From NCBI GenBank assembly GCA_947451525.1, contig CANFZM010000001.1:124001-188000 (forward strand): 64,000 nucleotides of DNA. Reading direction: 5' to 3'. The position numbers and the translations under genes were made by a program. Source of the stretch: Flavobacteriaceae bacterium (GTDB taxonomy: Bacteria > Bacteroidota > Bacteroidia > Flavobacteriales > Flavobacteriaceae). The notes beneath the pieces are model-generated. The model saw only the letters and a list, made by a program, of their open reading frames with translations, did not search any database and was not told where the DNA came from. Below are positions 41,294 to 52,178 of this stretch, one piece after another. Position 1 is the stretch's first letter. The number at the start of each line of letters is the position of its first letter.

Positions 41294-44200
41294 TTATTTA
41301 GAATCTCTGTTAATATAAATCCATCCTGTTTTGCTAGGCTGATTGTTTTTAAAATCAATCACATAGTAATAAGTTCCGTCAGGCAATTCATTACCCGTAT
41401 TAGATTGTCCAATCCATTCGTTGGTATATTCCATTTTAGAATACACTTTCGTTCCGTATCTATTAAAGATTTCTAATTGTTGAACATTCATCAATCTTAA
41501 ATCGAAGAAGTCATTTTTAGTATCATTATTAGGAGAAATACCTCTTTGGATATCACAATAAATTCTATCTACCATGATGTTATGCGTTTGAATACATCCG
41601 TTAACATTCACAGTTACAGAGAAAGTAACAGGTAATGGAGATGGAGTTGTCAAACTTCCAATATAAGTAGTTGCATCAAATGTTGAATTAGTACCAATAG
41701 TTGCTGTAGAAGGATTTAATGTCCAAGCAAAATTTGTATTAGTACCATTTACATCAAATGAATTGTTAGTTGGAATAACTTCTAATGTGAATTTATTATC
41801 TATACATTCACCATTAAGAGTAAAATAAAAGGCAGGAATAAAGGTAACCGTTCCAGAAGCACTAGCGCTAACACAACCTGTAACTGTATTTGTAATTGTT
41901 ACATTATAGGTTCCGGCAACAGTTGTAGTAACAGTTGCAGATGTACCAGGGTTAGATCCAGCAGGTCCAGACCATGCATAAGTATAGTTACCTGCGGTAC
42001 TTGGTGTGGCATGTATTGTTGCCGTTGCACCTTGGCAAATAGTATCATTCGTTACCGTTACAACAGGATTAGCATTAATAGTTACCGTACTAGAAGCAGA
42101 TAAACTTGTACATCCTGAAGCATTAGTAATTGTAACTGTATACGTTCCTGATACAGTAGCGTTAAAAGAAACTACATTCCCTGGGTTAGTTACACCTGTT
42201 GGAACACTCCAATTATAAGTGTAAGTCCCTACAGATCCTGGTAAAGCAGTAACTACTGCATTTTGACCAGCACAAGCAGATGGGCTATTAACTGTAACAG
42301 TTGGTAAAGGATTTATTGTTACCGTTCCACAAGCACTTATGCTAGAGCATCCAGTTGTAGTATTAGTAATAACAACACAATAAGAACCTGCAACAGTTGC
42401 AGGAAAAGTAGCAACATTCCCTGGGTTAGTTGCACCTGCTGGTACAGTCCAAGAATATGAATAAGTTCCAGTTATTCCGGGAGTTGCAGTTACTACTACA
42501 TTTTGTCCTGCACAAACAGAAGGACTATTAACAGTAACTGTTGGAAGTGCATTAATTACTAAAGTAAATGGTGTGCTGCCTGCTTGCAAACATAATGCTG
42601 GATTCGCAATTACTGAATAAGTAATTTGGTAAGTTCCAGGTAAAGCAGTAGTTAAGTTAACTACACCTGTAGTTGCATTAACACTTAAACCAGTTCCAGA
42701 AGTTAACGTATATGTTCCTCCTGTTGTAAAACCTGCAGCAGAAGTATTAGGTGTTAACGTTGGTGAAACATTGATACAAACCGGGGTAGAATAACTAAAA
42801 GTTGTAACCGATGGATTAAGTACCGGTGTATCCAAAGTAATAGGAACTACAACTGAGATACATCCAGTTACTGTATCTTGTACAGTAATATTATGCGTTC
42901 CAGGAGTTAATCCAGTAAATATTGGACTAGTTTGGTAAGGCCCACCATCTACACTGTAATGGTAATTAGAAGTGGTAGTGTTTAAAGTATATAAACCTAT
43001 ATTAGAATAATCATTGTTAGCACAAATTGCACTACCTGCATAATCTAAAATATCCCAATCATTATTATTGTAAGTAGCGTTTGGAAGTGGAGAAACAGTA
43101 GTTTTTCTTCTAAAATCTGCTCCTTCAGTACCAACACTTGATGGTGCCCAATTGTTAGCTCCAAAAGTTCCCCAACTATCTATAAGAGTTGTACCATTAA
43201 AAAGAGCATAATGATCATTTCCATTAACTGAGAAGTTAACAGATCCTGAGCCACTACTTTGTGCTCCTAAAGATCCGTCACCTCCGGGAATTAAAGGACA
43301 AGAATTATCATTACCTAAGGCAACTACATAAGTAGCGCCTGTTGCTAAGGAAACATTGTTTAAAGGCAAACTGAAACCATAAGCTCCACCATTATTTGCC
43401 GTTTTAATAGTATAATTAGATAAATTAATAGATGAACCAGTACCATTATATATTTCAACATAGGATAGAGATCCAGAATTTGAATCGGTAGCCTCTGATA
43501 TAAATAAATCTGTAGGCAATGTTCCTAAACTTGAAATAGGTGAAGTAACTTCAACAGTTCCTGTTGGTGTAGCACAAGTAGGTTGTGTTACAACTACAAC
43601 TGTAGGAGTAGGAACTGAATTAACAGTAACGTTTATAGTTATTGGTTGAGAACATTGTCCTGCATTAGGAGTAAATGTATATGGAGTAGTACCCGCTACA
43701 GTAGTATTAATTACAGCCGGAGACCATACACCAACAATTGGCGTAGTATTATTCGAAGATGTAGGCAATACAGGAGCCGTTGTTCCAGAACAAATTGGAG
43801 CAATTGTGGCAAATGTTGGGATAATTACAGAATTAATAGTTACCGTTCCTGAAGCAGTTGCTGGACAGTTAGCTGTTGTCATAGAAATAGCATCTATAAA
43901 GTTTCCAACAGTTAAATCTGATGTACCAGCGCTTACAGATACAAAACGAAGTGAATAATTAGAATTACTATTATTTGGGAAAGTATAAGGAACAGTACTA
44001 TAAACCCAAGCAGCAGGCGTAGCTGAAAACAATCCTAAACTAACATATGGTCCGCCGATAGGTCCTATTTCTACTCGCATTACATCAGTTCCACTGAAAC
44101 GACCTCTGTGAGCAAACGAAATATTTACTGTTGAACCTGGTAAAACACTAATATCTTGGTAAAGGGTGGAAACTTGATTTGCATTTAGTTCAATAAACTG

Positions 44201-47200
44201 AGTTCCTGAATAAGAAGGAGTTGATTGAAAACCTGAAGACCAAACTTCAATCATTCCGTCAGATGCAGTTGTTTTCCAACAAGCAAAATTAGTTTGATTA
44301 ACAAATAATGATCCACCAGTTGGAACCCCAATAGGATTATCAAAACCTGTATTACATAAACTACTTACATTATTTACAACAACAGAATAAACACCTGAAA
44401 CCGTAGTTGTAAAACTTGCTACGTTTCCAGGAGGAGTAACTCCTGCTGGTACAGTCCAAGTATATGTATAAGTACCTGGTGTAGTAACAGTAGCAGTAAC
44501 TGTTGCAACTCCCCCACAAATTGTAGGGCTATTAACTGTTACAACTGGTACAGGATTGATAGTTACTGTAGAAGATACGCTAGTACTTGAACATCCAGTA
44601 GTACTGTTTGTTGCAATAACTGAATATACTCCCCCAACAGTTGCATTGAAACTTGCAACGTTGCCAGGATCTGTTGCACCTATTGGATAAGTCCAAGAAT
44701 AAGAATAGATTCCAGTTGGTAATGGTACAGCCGTAACTGTCGCGTTTTGACCTTGACAAACTGTAGGACTATTAACCGTAACTGTTGGAAGTGCAATAAT
44801 CGTTACAGTTCCAGAACCACTAGTGCTAGAGCATCCTGTAATAGTATTCGTGATTATTACTGAATAAACACCTTGAACAGAAGTTGTAAAAGTAGCAACG
44901 TTCCCAGGAGGAATTGCTCCTACAGGAATAGTCCAAGCATAACTGTAAGTTCCAGGAGTTCCAGGCGTTGCTGTAACAGTTGCTGTTTGATTTGCACAAA
45001 CTGTTGGACTGTTAACTGTAACTGTTGGTAAACTAGGGTCTACTAAAACTATAGGAGTTACATAAGGATATACACAACTATTTAGTGTTATAGAGAAATT
45101 TGAATATGTTGCTGCATTTAATCCAGAAATAACTATTTCTCCAGAATTGTTAGAAGTTAAAGTTAATGGTCCAACAGGAGTAGATCCTTGTTGGTAAGAT
45201 ATCGCATAAGTTGTACTTGGAGCCAAACCAGATATTGTTATAGTACCATTAGTACCACTACAAGTAGTAGGGTTAGTACTTGCATAAACTGGTTGTGCTT
45301 GAATAGTAAATGTAGCGGTATAATATGCTCCATTGTTATCTATTAGGATGTTTTCATCACATCCGGCAGGATTTGATGTACTTCCAGAGATATCATAATA
45401 AATTTGAATTACATAATTTCCTGGTGCATAAGCCGTTAAATTAACCGGAGAATATGGTGTTGTAGTTCCATCGGCAACAACTCTATGCCATTTTTGATCC
45501 CCTGTATTACATGGCCCTCCAGATGGGAATGAACCTCCAGAACAGTTGTCAAAGAATGGTAAATCCATGATTTGAAAAGTACCTGGTGTCGTAGATGCAG
45601 GATAAATTCTATAATTCAATCTTGCACTACAAACATTTGCAGAAGGAGATTTGAATGTTTTGACTTCTGCCCCTCTTAAAATTAATGAATTAGAGTTTTG
45701 AACATAAGTACCTAAATTAGAATTTTGGAAAACATTTCCAATTGGTCCTATAATATCTGCGCCTGATCCAACTGTATTAAAGAAGTTAGAAGTAGCACAA
45801 TTGGTTAACCAAACTGCACTTGCATAACTTCCTAAAGCACAGTTAGTGTTAACTGTTACGTCTAGCGTAGTTGTGACTGCGCATTGACCTGCATCTGGTG
45901 TAAAGGTATAAGTTGCCGAAGCAGTATTACTTACTATCGACGGAGACCATACTCCAGTTATTGGAGGAACATTACTAGATGATGAAGGCAATACTGGAGC
46001 CGTTGCTCCTGAACAAATTGGAGCAGGGGTAGTAAATATTGGAGTAATACTATTGTTTACTGTAACATTCATAGTTGTTGGAACTGCACATTGCCCTGTT
46101 GCAGGTGTAAAAGTATGAGTTATAGTTCCTGTTACAGAAGTATCAATAGTGGCAGGAGACCAAACTCCAGTTATGCCTGTTGTATTATTAGAAGTTGTTG
46201 GCAAAATTGGCGCAGTAACCCCTTGACATAATGGTTGTATTTGTGTAAATGTAGGAGTTACAGGTGTTAATAAATGTAACAACACATTTTCCGATTTTAT
46301 TACTTGAGTTCCATCACATGCAGTATAAGTAGCTTGTGCGGTCATATTAGTATCTTGAGTAAGACACACAGTAGTACTTAAATTTGGTGTTAGAGGTGCT
46401 CCGTTTTGAAGCCATTGGAAAGTAACATTAGATGCGCCACTTGGTAAAAATCTCCATGCCTCATTATGTGCTTCCCAAGTTCCTGTATTTCTATTTGGAG
46501 GAACAACTGCATTAGTTCCTGCAGCATTTTGAATACCAATTACTCCACTTCCTGAGTTCCAGGTAGTACAAGAAGTTCTATCTTGAACATAAATATCAAT
46601 TACATTAGATGTTTCATATAATACTAACTGACTGGTTTGAAGCCCAACATTATTAGCACAACTAAATTGCGCTTCTTTACTAAAGTTAATTACAAAAACT
46701 CTACAAGGAGCAATACCTAAAACTTGGTAATTAATATTTGGCTGCGCAGGTGGAGTTACTATACTCGGATTAGTGTCTTGGTATGGTGCATAAATTGCAT
46801 TTAAAATTGGGAAAGTAGGACTTGGTATTTGCGCTGTGTAAGCCCAAGGACAATTAGATCCCGCCGCGTGAGTATTAAACGTTACTACACCATTAGAACC
46901 AATATTTAAAGCATTGTAAGGAACACCATAAAAACAGAATTTAAATGGTATTGGTAAATCTCCTGACCAAACATCATCAATATTTACTGATACTTGTGTA
47001 CCTCCTGTAAAAGGGAATGGTGGTGAATAAGGAGTTGAGTATACATTATACGAAGAAGTATCATAAGAATCGGTATAATTAGCTGTTAAATTAACACAAT
47101 TATTATCTGGACAAATATCCAATTGACCAGGACTAGTAGTAGTTAAATTTAAATTAACTCCAGCACAGTTTGGTAAAGGTGGATTAATATATAAAGGAGT

Positions 47201-50200
47201 AGCATTTGTCCAAAAACTAGAATCTGTAGGAGTACAAACGGCTCTTACATATACATCATAAAATGTTCCAACAGTTAAACCCGTAAGTGTTGCTGGATTA
47301 GAAAATACCATAGTTCCAGATGCGCCTGGTAAAGGTGCTGGTGAACCTTGTGGTAAATAAATAATTTCCCACTGTGTTGCAGGACCACTTTGAGTCCAAG
47401 AAACTGTTGCAGTAGTTAATGAGGTAGAACCTGCAGAAACTAAAGTTGGTTTTGGACATGTTGGTGGTGTACATATAGTATTATCACTAAACAATAAAGT
47501 GTTTTGTAAACCAGTACCAGAAGCATGCGTATAAATAACTTCTCCTAAAAAACTTGTTATAGATATAGCAACTTCATTAGGGAAATTACCTCCTGCATTC
47601 CAAAACAATTGGAATACTCCAGGACATAAAGTTACAGGAACTTGTTGTGGAGCAGTTCCTTGTGCTGCGGTTGGACCAGTTAAAGTTGCAACCGTAATTC
47701 CGTTTTGAATAACACTCATTGTGTTACCATTCCATCCATCTCCAAAAGAATCCGAAACAGTGAAAGTATAGGTACAAGCATTATCACAAGGTGTTGTCGT
47801 TACAGTTTTTGGTCCTGTCCATGAACTAGAACTTGTAGGAGAACATACTGCTCTTACATAAAAATCATAACAAGTAGAAACACTTAATCCAATTACTGTA
47901 AATGGATTAGTTGTTGCAGATATTACCGGGGTAGTACTTGCAGTAGGAGCAGGAGAACCACATGGTAATGCAACTACTTCCCAAGCTGAAGGGACTGAAG
48001 TATCAGGATTTGCAGGTTGTGTCCAACTTAAAGTTACTGCGGTACTTTGAATATTAGGTGTGTTTAGTACAACTGGTTTCTGGCAAGCTGGTGCTGGTGC
48101 ACAAGTTACACTTGCTAACCAACCAGATGCTGTTGTTGAACCATTAGAGGTAAATACAAAAGTTAAACAACCGTCTGGAGAAGCCGAAGTAACAGGTTGT
48201 GGTATAGTAGTTCCAGAATACGTTCCTAATAAAATTCCTGTAGTTCCAGTACCACTATATACTTTTAAAATATCATTATTTAATTCTGTATTAAATGCAC
48301 TGAAGGTTACTGTAACTTGATTTCCTGCTGTAGGACAAATTGTAGTTGTACCAGTAGCTGCAGTAATATTATTACCATAGTTTGCTGCAATTCCTCCTGG
48401 ATCTACAAAGTTACCTCCGCAAATTGGTGGAGCAATTGGTGTTGTAGCAGATACAGGACCTGTCCAAGTACTAGAACTTGTAGGGGAACATACTGTTCTA
48501 ACATAAAAATCATAACAAGTTAAAGGATTTAAACCCGTTACTGTATATGGATTAGTGGATGCAGTTATCACCGGAGTTGTACTTGCTGTTGGAGCAGGAG
48601 AACCACAAGGTAAAGCTACTACTTCCCAAGCTGTAGGAATTGAAGTATCTGGATTTGCAGGTTGAATCCAGTTTAATGTAACTGAATTATACAATACTGT
48701 AGCAGATGGCGCAGTTAAAACAATAGGTTTTTGACATGCTGGAGATGGTGCGCAAGAAACGTTTGCTAACCAACCTGCTGCAGTTGTACTTCCGTTAGAA
48801 GTAAAGACAAAAGTTAAACTACCTTCTGGAGAAGACGATGTAATTGGTTGTGGAATTGTGGTACCAGAATAAGTTGCCAATAAAGTTCCCGTTGTTCCAA
48901 TTCCATCATATACTTGTAAAATATCATTATTTAATTCGGTACTAAATGCTGTAAAAGTTACGGTTACATGATCTCCAGCAGTAACTGGGGAAATTGTAGT
49001 AGTTGATCCAATAACGTTATTTGCATAGTTTCCTGAAATTCCTCCTGGATCAACAAAATTACCTCCACAAATAGGTGGAGAAATAGGTGTTGTAGCAGTT
49101 GTTGGTCCGGTCCATGAGCTAGAACTTGTTGGAGAACATACTGCTCTTACATAAAAATCATAACAAGTTAAAGGACTCAATCCTGTTACTGTATATGGAT
49201 TAGTAGTTGCGGTTAAAACTGGAGTAGTACTTGTTGTTGGAGCAGGAGAACCACATGGTAATGCAACTACTTCCCAAGCAGTAGCAACTGAAGTATCAGG
49301 ATTTGCAGGTTGAATCCAATTTAATGTAACTGAGTTATATAATACTGTAGCAGTAGGCGCAGATAAAACAATCGGTTTTTGACAAGCAGGTGCTGGAGCA
49401 CAAGCAACGTTTGCAATCCAACCTGAATTAGTTGTACTTCCGTTTGATGTAAATACAAATGTTAAACATCCATTAGGAGAAGATGAAGTAATTGCTGGTG
49501 GAATTAATGTTCCGGAATAAGTACCCAATAAAGTACCTGAAGCAGAGTTACCATCATATACCTTTAATACATCTAAATTTAATTGTGTATTAAATGCTGT
49601 AAAAGTTACAGTAACTTGATCCCCTGCAACTGTTGGACATATTGTTGTTGTGTTATTTGCATTATTAGCATAGTTTCCAGATACACCTCCAGTATCTACA
49701 AAATTTCCGCCACAAATTGGAGGAGCAATTGGAGTTGTACCAGTTACTGGACCTACCCATGCACTATTATTAGAACATACTGCTCTTACATAAAAATCAT
49801 AACAAGTTAAGGGTGATAAACCTGTAACAGTAAACGGATTTGAAGATGCTGAAATTACAGGTGTGGTACTTGCAGTTGGAGCTGGAGAACCACATGGTAA
49901 AGCTACAACTTCCCATGCGCTTGCAACAGTAGTATCCGGATTTGCCGGCTGTGTCCACGCTAGTGTAACTGAATTATATTGAACAGTAGGCGCTGTTAAC
50001 AAAATTGGTTTCTGACAAGCTGGTGCAGGAGTACAAGTAACATTAGCAACCCATCCTGTAGAAGATGTAGTTGCATTAGAGTTAAATACAAAAGTTAAAC
50101 AGCCGTCTGGTGAGGATGAAGTAATTGGTGCAGGAATAGTAGTACCTGAATAAGTTCCTAATAAAGTACCTGTTATACTATTACCATCATAAACTTTTAG

Positions 50201-51991
50201 AGTGTCATTATTTAATTCCGTATTAAATGCCGTGAAAGTAACTGTAACTTGATTTCCTGCGGTAGGACAAATTGTATTAATTACGTTCGTTGAATTGTTT
50301 GGATAATTGCCCGCTTGACCACCATCATCTACAAATTGTCCATCACAAACTGGAGGTGCTACTGCTGTATTAAATAAAAATGGACCAGACCAAGCACTAA
50401 AAGTTCCGTCACCACAATCTGCTCTTACCCAATATTGATAAGGAGAATCTGGTGTTAAACCAGTAACTGGAGTATTGGTGCTAGAAGGTGTAGTAGTTCC
50501 TGATCCTGCAGGTACACTTGAACCAGCAGGCTGAACTTCATATTCCCATGAACTAGAAGTTGGACTGTTCCAAGATAATTCCGTTCCAGTTGCAGTTGTG
50601 TTAGAAACAGCTAAAGCTGTTGGTTGAGCACAATTTAATTGTTGTATTAATAAATTGTATGGATATGTTTGTGTAGCTGAATTTGATGAAAGTACAATTA
50701 TATAAGTTTGTCCTGCTGTAACATTCATACTTGGAATATTTCTAATTCCCGCAGTTGCATTTGCTACACCAGCTAAACAGGTTACCCCTACATTAGCACA
50801 ACTTTGGTATACAAAGATACCAGAATTTGTTGCTACAGATCCTGTTGGAGTCAAAGTAATACTAATTGCGCCCGTAGTATCTGCAGTATAAGAATAAAAC
50901 ACATCATTACCAGTCATGTAATTGGTTGCGGTTCCCGCACATGCAACTGGTTGAGTAACATCAGTAGTATCGCTATAGTTAGCTGTAGTATCATCCGTAC
51001 TATAAGGTAAAGCAGGTGGTATTATTATTGCAGATGCACAATATAATCCAGGAGTTAGAGTTGTAAAATTAAAAGGTCCTACCCAAACACTATCGCTATC
51101 TGGACATTTAGATCTTACATAATATCCATAACCAGTAGCTGGAAGTAGATCAGTTGGGGTATATGGCAATGTACCACTATAAACTGTTCCGAGACCAGTA
51201 GGAAGTCCTCCTGCAGATGTATTAACTATTTCTATTTCCCAAGAAGAAGAACCACTAGGATTGGTCCAGTTTAAATTAGCGCTATTTTGGGTAATGCCAG
51301 TTGCACTTAAATTAGAAGGCGGTGTACATTGTTGTACTAATTTTACTTCATCGATATACCAGCTATTTCCACCTAAAGAAGCCGTTGGTTGATTAAATAC
51401 TCTAACAAAAGCGATATAAACTTGCTGCCCGGCATATGCTGAAAGATCAACTGTTTTTTGTTCGTATATATTATAGGTAGCTGGAGTAACTATATTAGTT
51501 TGATCCCATGCTTGAACTGTATTTGTGTAGTTAGCAACAGTTGATTGCGTTCCTATAGTAGTGTTAATTTTTATTAAATAACTTACCGCATCCGCAACAT
51601 TATAACCAGTTCTAGTATAAAAAGTCAATTGACCATTTGCTGGAACAGTTACTAAAGGAGTAGCAAGGAAATCTTGTGAAATTATACCAGCCCCTCCGTT
51701 TTGTCTTCTATTAATAAAAGCTGCTTGCGAACCAGCATAGACAGAAGGCGGTGTTGTAACTGCAATCATTCTGTCCCATCTTTTCTTAGACCCTGTAGTG
51801 ATTCCATTATCAAATACAGCCCATTGATTTCCAGTTACACCTGTACCTAATGTCCAAGGTGAAACTGCAGTTGCAAGAGGTAAATCAGGACCTGTAGTGT
51901 TTTCAAAACCTTCTGTTCCAGGGGTTGGGAATTGTGAATAACCAACAAATGAAAACAATAAAGCGAATAGTAAATAGGTAATTTTTCTCAT
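41294..51991 (-). CDS. Giant T9SS type B surface adhesin (3,565 residues)
   Basis: Signal peptide 1-19; a choice-of-anchor-J-like domain (about 25-216); fibronectin III domains; four CUB-like domains (starting near 549, 760, 972 and 1190, each ...GNFVDPGG...) alternating with FN3; a cysteine-rich domain near 1400; repeated GVWSP-type units (about 1915-2030); many Ig/PKD-like repeats of the VTVNSPTVCAGQ type (about 2320-3400); a lamin-tail domain near 2820-2990; and a C-terminal gliding-type CHU_C sorting domain (about 3480-3565, GISPNNDTKNDFFDL, NRYGTKVYS). This is an exported, surface-exposed protein of the SprB kind. The sprF-like gene follows by 32 bases. The ligand is unknown. Confidence 0.93.
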   Translation of the reverse strand: MRKITYLLFALLFSFVGYSQFPTPGTEGFENTTGPDLPLATAVSPWTLGTGVTGNQWAVFDNGITTGSKKRWDRMIAVTTPPSVYAGSQAAFINRRQNGGAGIISQDFLATPLVTVPANGQLTFYTRTGYNVADAVSYLIKINTTIGTQSTVANYTNTVQAWDQTNIVTPATYNIYEQKTVDLSAYAGQQVYIAFVRVFNQPTASLGGNSWYIDEVKLVQQCTPPSNLSATGITQNSANLNWTNPSGSSSWEIEIVNTSAGGLPTGLGTVYSGTLPYTPTDLLPATGYGYYVRSKCPDSDSVWVGPFNFTTLTPGLYCASAIIIPPALPYSTDDTTANYSDTTDVTQPVACAGTATNYMTGNDVFYSYTADTTGAISITLTPTGSVATNSGIFVYQSCANVGVTCLAGVANATAGIRNIPSMNVTAGQTYIIVLSSNSATQTYPYNLLIQQLNCAQPTALAVSNTTATGTELSWNSPTSSSWEYEVQPAGSSVPAGSGTTTPSSTNTPVTGLTPDSPYQYWVRADCGDGTFSAWSGPFLFNTAVAPPVCDGQFVDDGGQAGNYPNNSTNVINTICPTAGNQVTVTFTAFNTELNNDTLKVYDGNSITGTLLGTYSGTTIPAPITSSSPDGCLTFVFNSNATTSSTGWVANVTCTPAPACQKPILLTAPTVQYNSVTLAWTQPANPDTTVASAWEVVALPCGSPAPTASTTPVISASSNPFTVTGLSPLTCYDFYVRAVCSNNSAWVGPVTGTTPIAPPICGGNFVDTGGVSGNYANNANNTTTICPTVAGDQVTVTFTAFNTQLNLDVLKVYDGNSASGTLLGTYSGTLIPPAITSSSPNGCLTFVFTSNGSTTNSGWIANVACAPAPACQKPIVLSAPTATVLYNSVTLNWIQPANPDTSVATAWEVVALPCGSPAPTTSTTPVLTATTNPYTVTGLSPLTCYDFYVRAVCSPTSSSSWTGPTTATTPISPPICGGNFVDPGGISGNYANNVIGSTTTISPVTAGDHVTVTFTAFSTELNNDILQVYDGIGTTGTLLATYSGTTIPQPITSSSPEGSLTFVFTSNGSTTAAGWLANVSCAPSPACQKPIVLTAPSATVLYNSVTLNWIQPANPDTSIPTAWEVVALPCGSPAPTASTTPVITASTNPYTVTGLNPLTCYDFYVRTVCSPTSSSTWTGPVSATTPIAPPICGGNFVDPGGIAANYGNNITAATGTTTICPTAGNQVTVTFSAFNTELNNDILKVYSGTGTTGILLGTYSGTTIPQPVTSASPDGCLTFVFTSNGSTTASGWLASVTCAPAPACQKPVVLNTPNIQSTAVTLSWTQPANPDTSVPSAWEVVALPCGSPAPTASTTPVISATTNPFTVIGLSVSTCYDFYVRAVCSPTSSSSWTGPKTVTTTPCDNACTYTFTVSDSFGDGWNGNTMSVIQNGITVATLTGPTAAQGTAPQQVPVTLCPGVFQLFWNAGGNFPNEVAISITSFLGEVIYTHASGTGLQNTLLFSDNTICTPPTCPKPTLVSAGSTSLTTATVSWTQSGPATQWEIIYLPQGSPAPLPGASGTMVFSNPATLTGLTVGTFYDVYVRAVCTPTDSSFWTNATPLYINPPLPNCAGVNLNLTTTSPGQLDICPDNNCVNLTANYTDSYDTSSYNVYSTPYSPPFPFTGGTQVSVNIDDVWSGDLPIPFKFCFYGVPYNALNIGSNGVVTFNTHAAGSNCPWAYTAQIPSPTFPILNAIYAPYQDTNPSIVTPPAQPNINYQVLGIAPCRVFVINFSKEAQFSCANNVGLQTSQLVLYETSNVIDIYVQDRTSCTTWNSGSGVIGIQNAAGTNAVVPPNRNTGTWEAHNEAWRFLPSGASNVTFQWLQNGAPLTPNLSTTVCLTQDTNMTAQATYTACDGTQVIKSENVLLHLLTPVTPTFTQIQPLCQGVTAPILPTTSNNTTGITGVWSPATIDTSVTGTITHTFTPATGQCAVPTTMNVTVNNSITPIFTTPAPICSGATAPVLPSSSSNVPPITGVWSPSIVSNTASATYTFTPDAGQCAVTTTLDVTVNTNCALGSYASAVWLTNCATSNFFNTVGSGADIIGPIGNVFQNSNLGTYVQNSNSLILRGAEVKTFKSPSANVCSARLNYRIYPASTTPGTFQIMDLPFFDNCSGGSFPSGGPCNTGDQKWHRVVADGTTTPYSPVNLTAYAPGNYVIQIYYDISGSTSNPAGCDENILIDNNGAYYTATFTIQAQPVYASTNPTTCSGTNGTITISGLAPSTTYAISYQQGSTPVGPLTLTSNNSGEIVISGLNAATYSNFSITLNSCVYPYVTPIVLVDPSLPTVTVNSPTVCANQTATVTATPGTPGTYSYAWTIPVGAIPPGNVATFTTSVQGVYSVIITNTITGCSSTSGSGTVTIIALPTVTVNSPTVCQGQNATVTAVPLPTGIYSYSWTYPIGATDPGNVASFNATVGGVYSVIATNSTTGCSSTSVSSTVTINPVPVVTVNSPTICGGVATVTATVTTPGTYTYTWTVPAGVTPPGNVASFTTTVSGVYSVVVNNVSSLCNTGFDNPIGVPTGGSLFVNQTNFACWKTTASDGMIEVWSSGFQSTPSYSGTQFIELNANQVSTLYQDISVLPGSTVNISFAHRGRFSGTDVMRVEIGPIGGPYVSLGLFSATPAAWVYSTVPYTFPNNSNSNYSLRFVSVSAGTSDLTVGNFIDAISMTTANCPATASGTVTINSVIIPTFATIAPICSGTTAPVLPTSSNNTTPIVGVWSPAVINTTVAGTTPYTFTPNAGQCSQPITINVTVNSVPTPTVVVVTQPTCATPTGTVEVTSPISSLGTLPTDLFISEATDSNSGSLSYVEIYNGTGSSINLSNYTIKTANNGGAYGFSLPLNNVSLATGATYVVALGNDNSCPLIPGGDGSLGAQSSGSGSVNFSVNGNDHYALFNGTTLIDSWGTFGANNWAPSSVGTEGADFRRKTTVSPLPNATYNNNDWDILDYAGSAICANNDYSNIGLYTLNTTTSNYHYSVDGGPYQTSPIFTGLTPGTHNITVQDTVTGCISVVVPITLDTPVLNPSVTTFSYSTPVCINVSPTLTPNTSAAGFTTGGTYTLTSGTGLSVNATTGVVNLTTALPGTYQITYSVIANPALCLQAGSTPFTLVINALPTVTVNSPSVCAGQNVVVTATPGITGTYSYSWTVPAGATNPGNVATFPATVAGSYCVVITNTTTGCSSISACGTVTINPLPTVTVNSPSACAGQNAVVTALPGSVGTYTYNWSVPTGVTNPGNVVSFNATVSGTYTVTITNASGCTSLSASSTVTINANPVVTVTNDTICQGATATIHATPSTAGNYTYAWSGPAGSNPGTSATVTTTVAGTYNVTITNTVTGCVSASASGTVTFIPAFYFTLNGECIDNKFTLEVIPTNNSFDVNGTNTNFAWTLNPSTATIGTNSTFDATTYIGSLTTPSPLPVTFSVTVNVNGCIQTHNIMVDRIYCDIQRGISPNNDTKNDFFDLRLMNVQQLEIFNRYGTKVYSKMEYTNEWIGQSNTGNELPDGTYYYVIDFKNNQPSKTGWIYINRDSK
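48060..50640 (-). repeat. Four tandem CUB-FN3 coding repeats (~640 bp)
   Basis: Within the adhesin, units near 50345, 49710, 49075 and 48420 (positions of the CGGNFVD-type codons) are spaced about 635-655 bp apart. They are strongly alike in DNA as well as protein, indicating recent duplication or gene conversion. Such regions can misassemble in short-read data. Confidence 0.8.
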
Positions 51992-52043
51992 TATTATTTA
52001 TTGATTTTAATGTTTTATGGTATTGTTACATTATATTAATCTC

Positions 52044-52051
52044 CAAATTTA
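52044..52051 (-). promoter_or_regulatory. -7 box for the adhesin operon
   Basis: TAAATTTG on the minus strand, 52 bases before the adhesin ATG. Confidence 0.5.
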
Positions 52052-52154
52052 AAAAAAAATATGAAAAAAGTAGTTAAATTTTAATTTATTAGTGAAATAA
52101 TAGTTTTTTTGTTTCTTTCTTCTCTAAAAATACCCGAGATCAAAGACAATTGTT

Positions 52155-52162
52155 TAATTTTG
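52155..52162 (+). promoter_or_regulatory. hflX: -7 box for hflX
   Basis: TAATTTTG, 16 bases before the ATG at 52179. Confidence 0.55.
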
Positions 52163-52178
52163 TTGGATATAAATTTTT

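Noticed and set aside
48060..48523. Plus-strand Ser/Cys/Thr-rich frames inside the adhesin
   Set aside because: Shadows of a repetitive coding region; composition follows the complement of the adhesin codons.
41294..51991. Adhesin repeats considered as a CRISPR-like or mobile array
   Set aside because: The repeats are in frame, coding and about 640 bp long, as expected of protein domain duplication.
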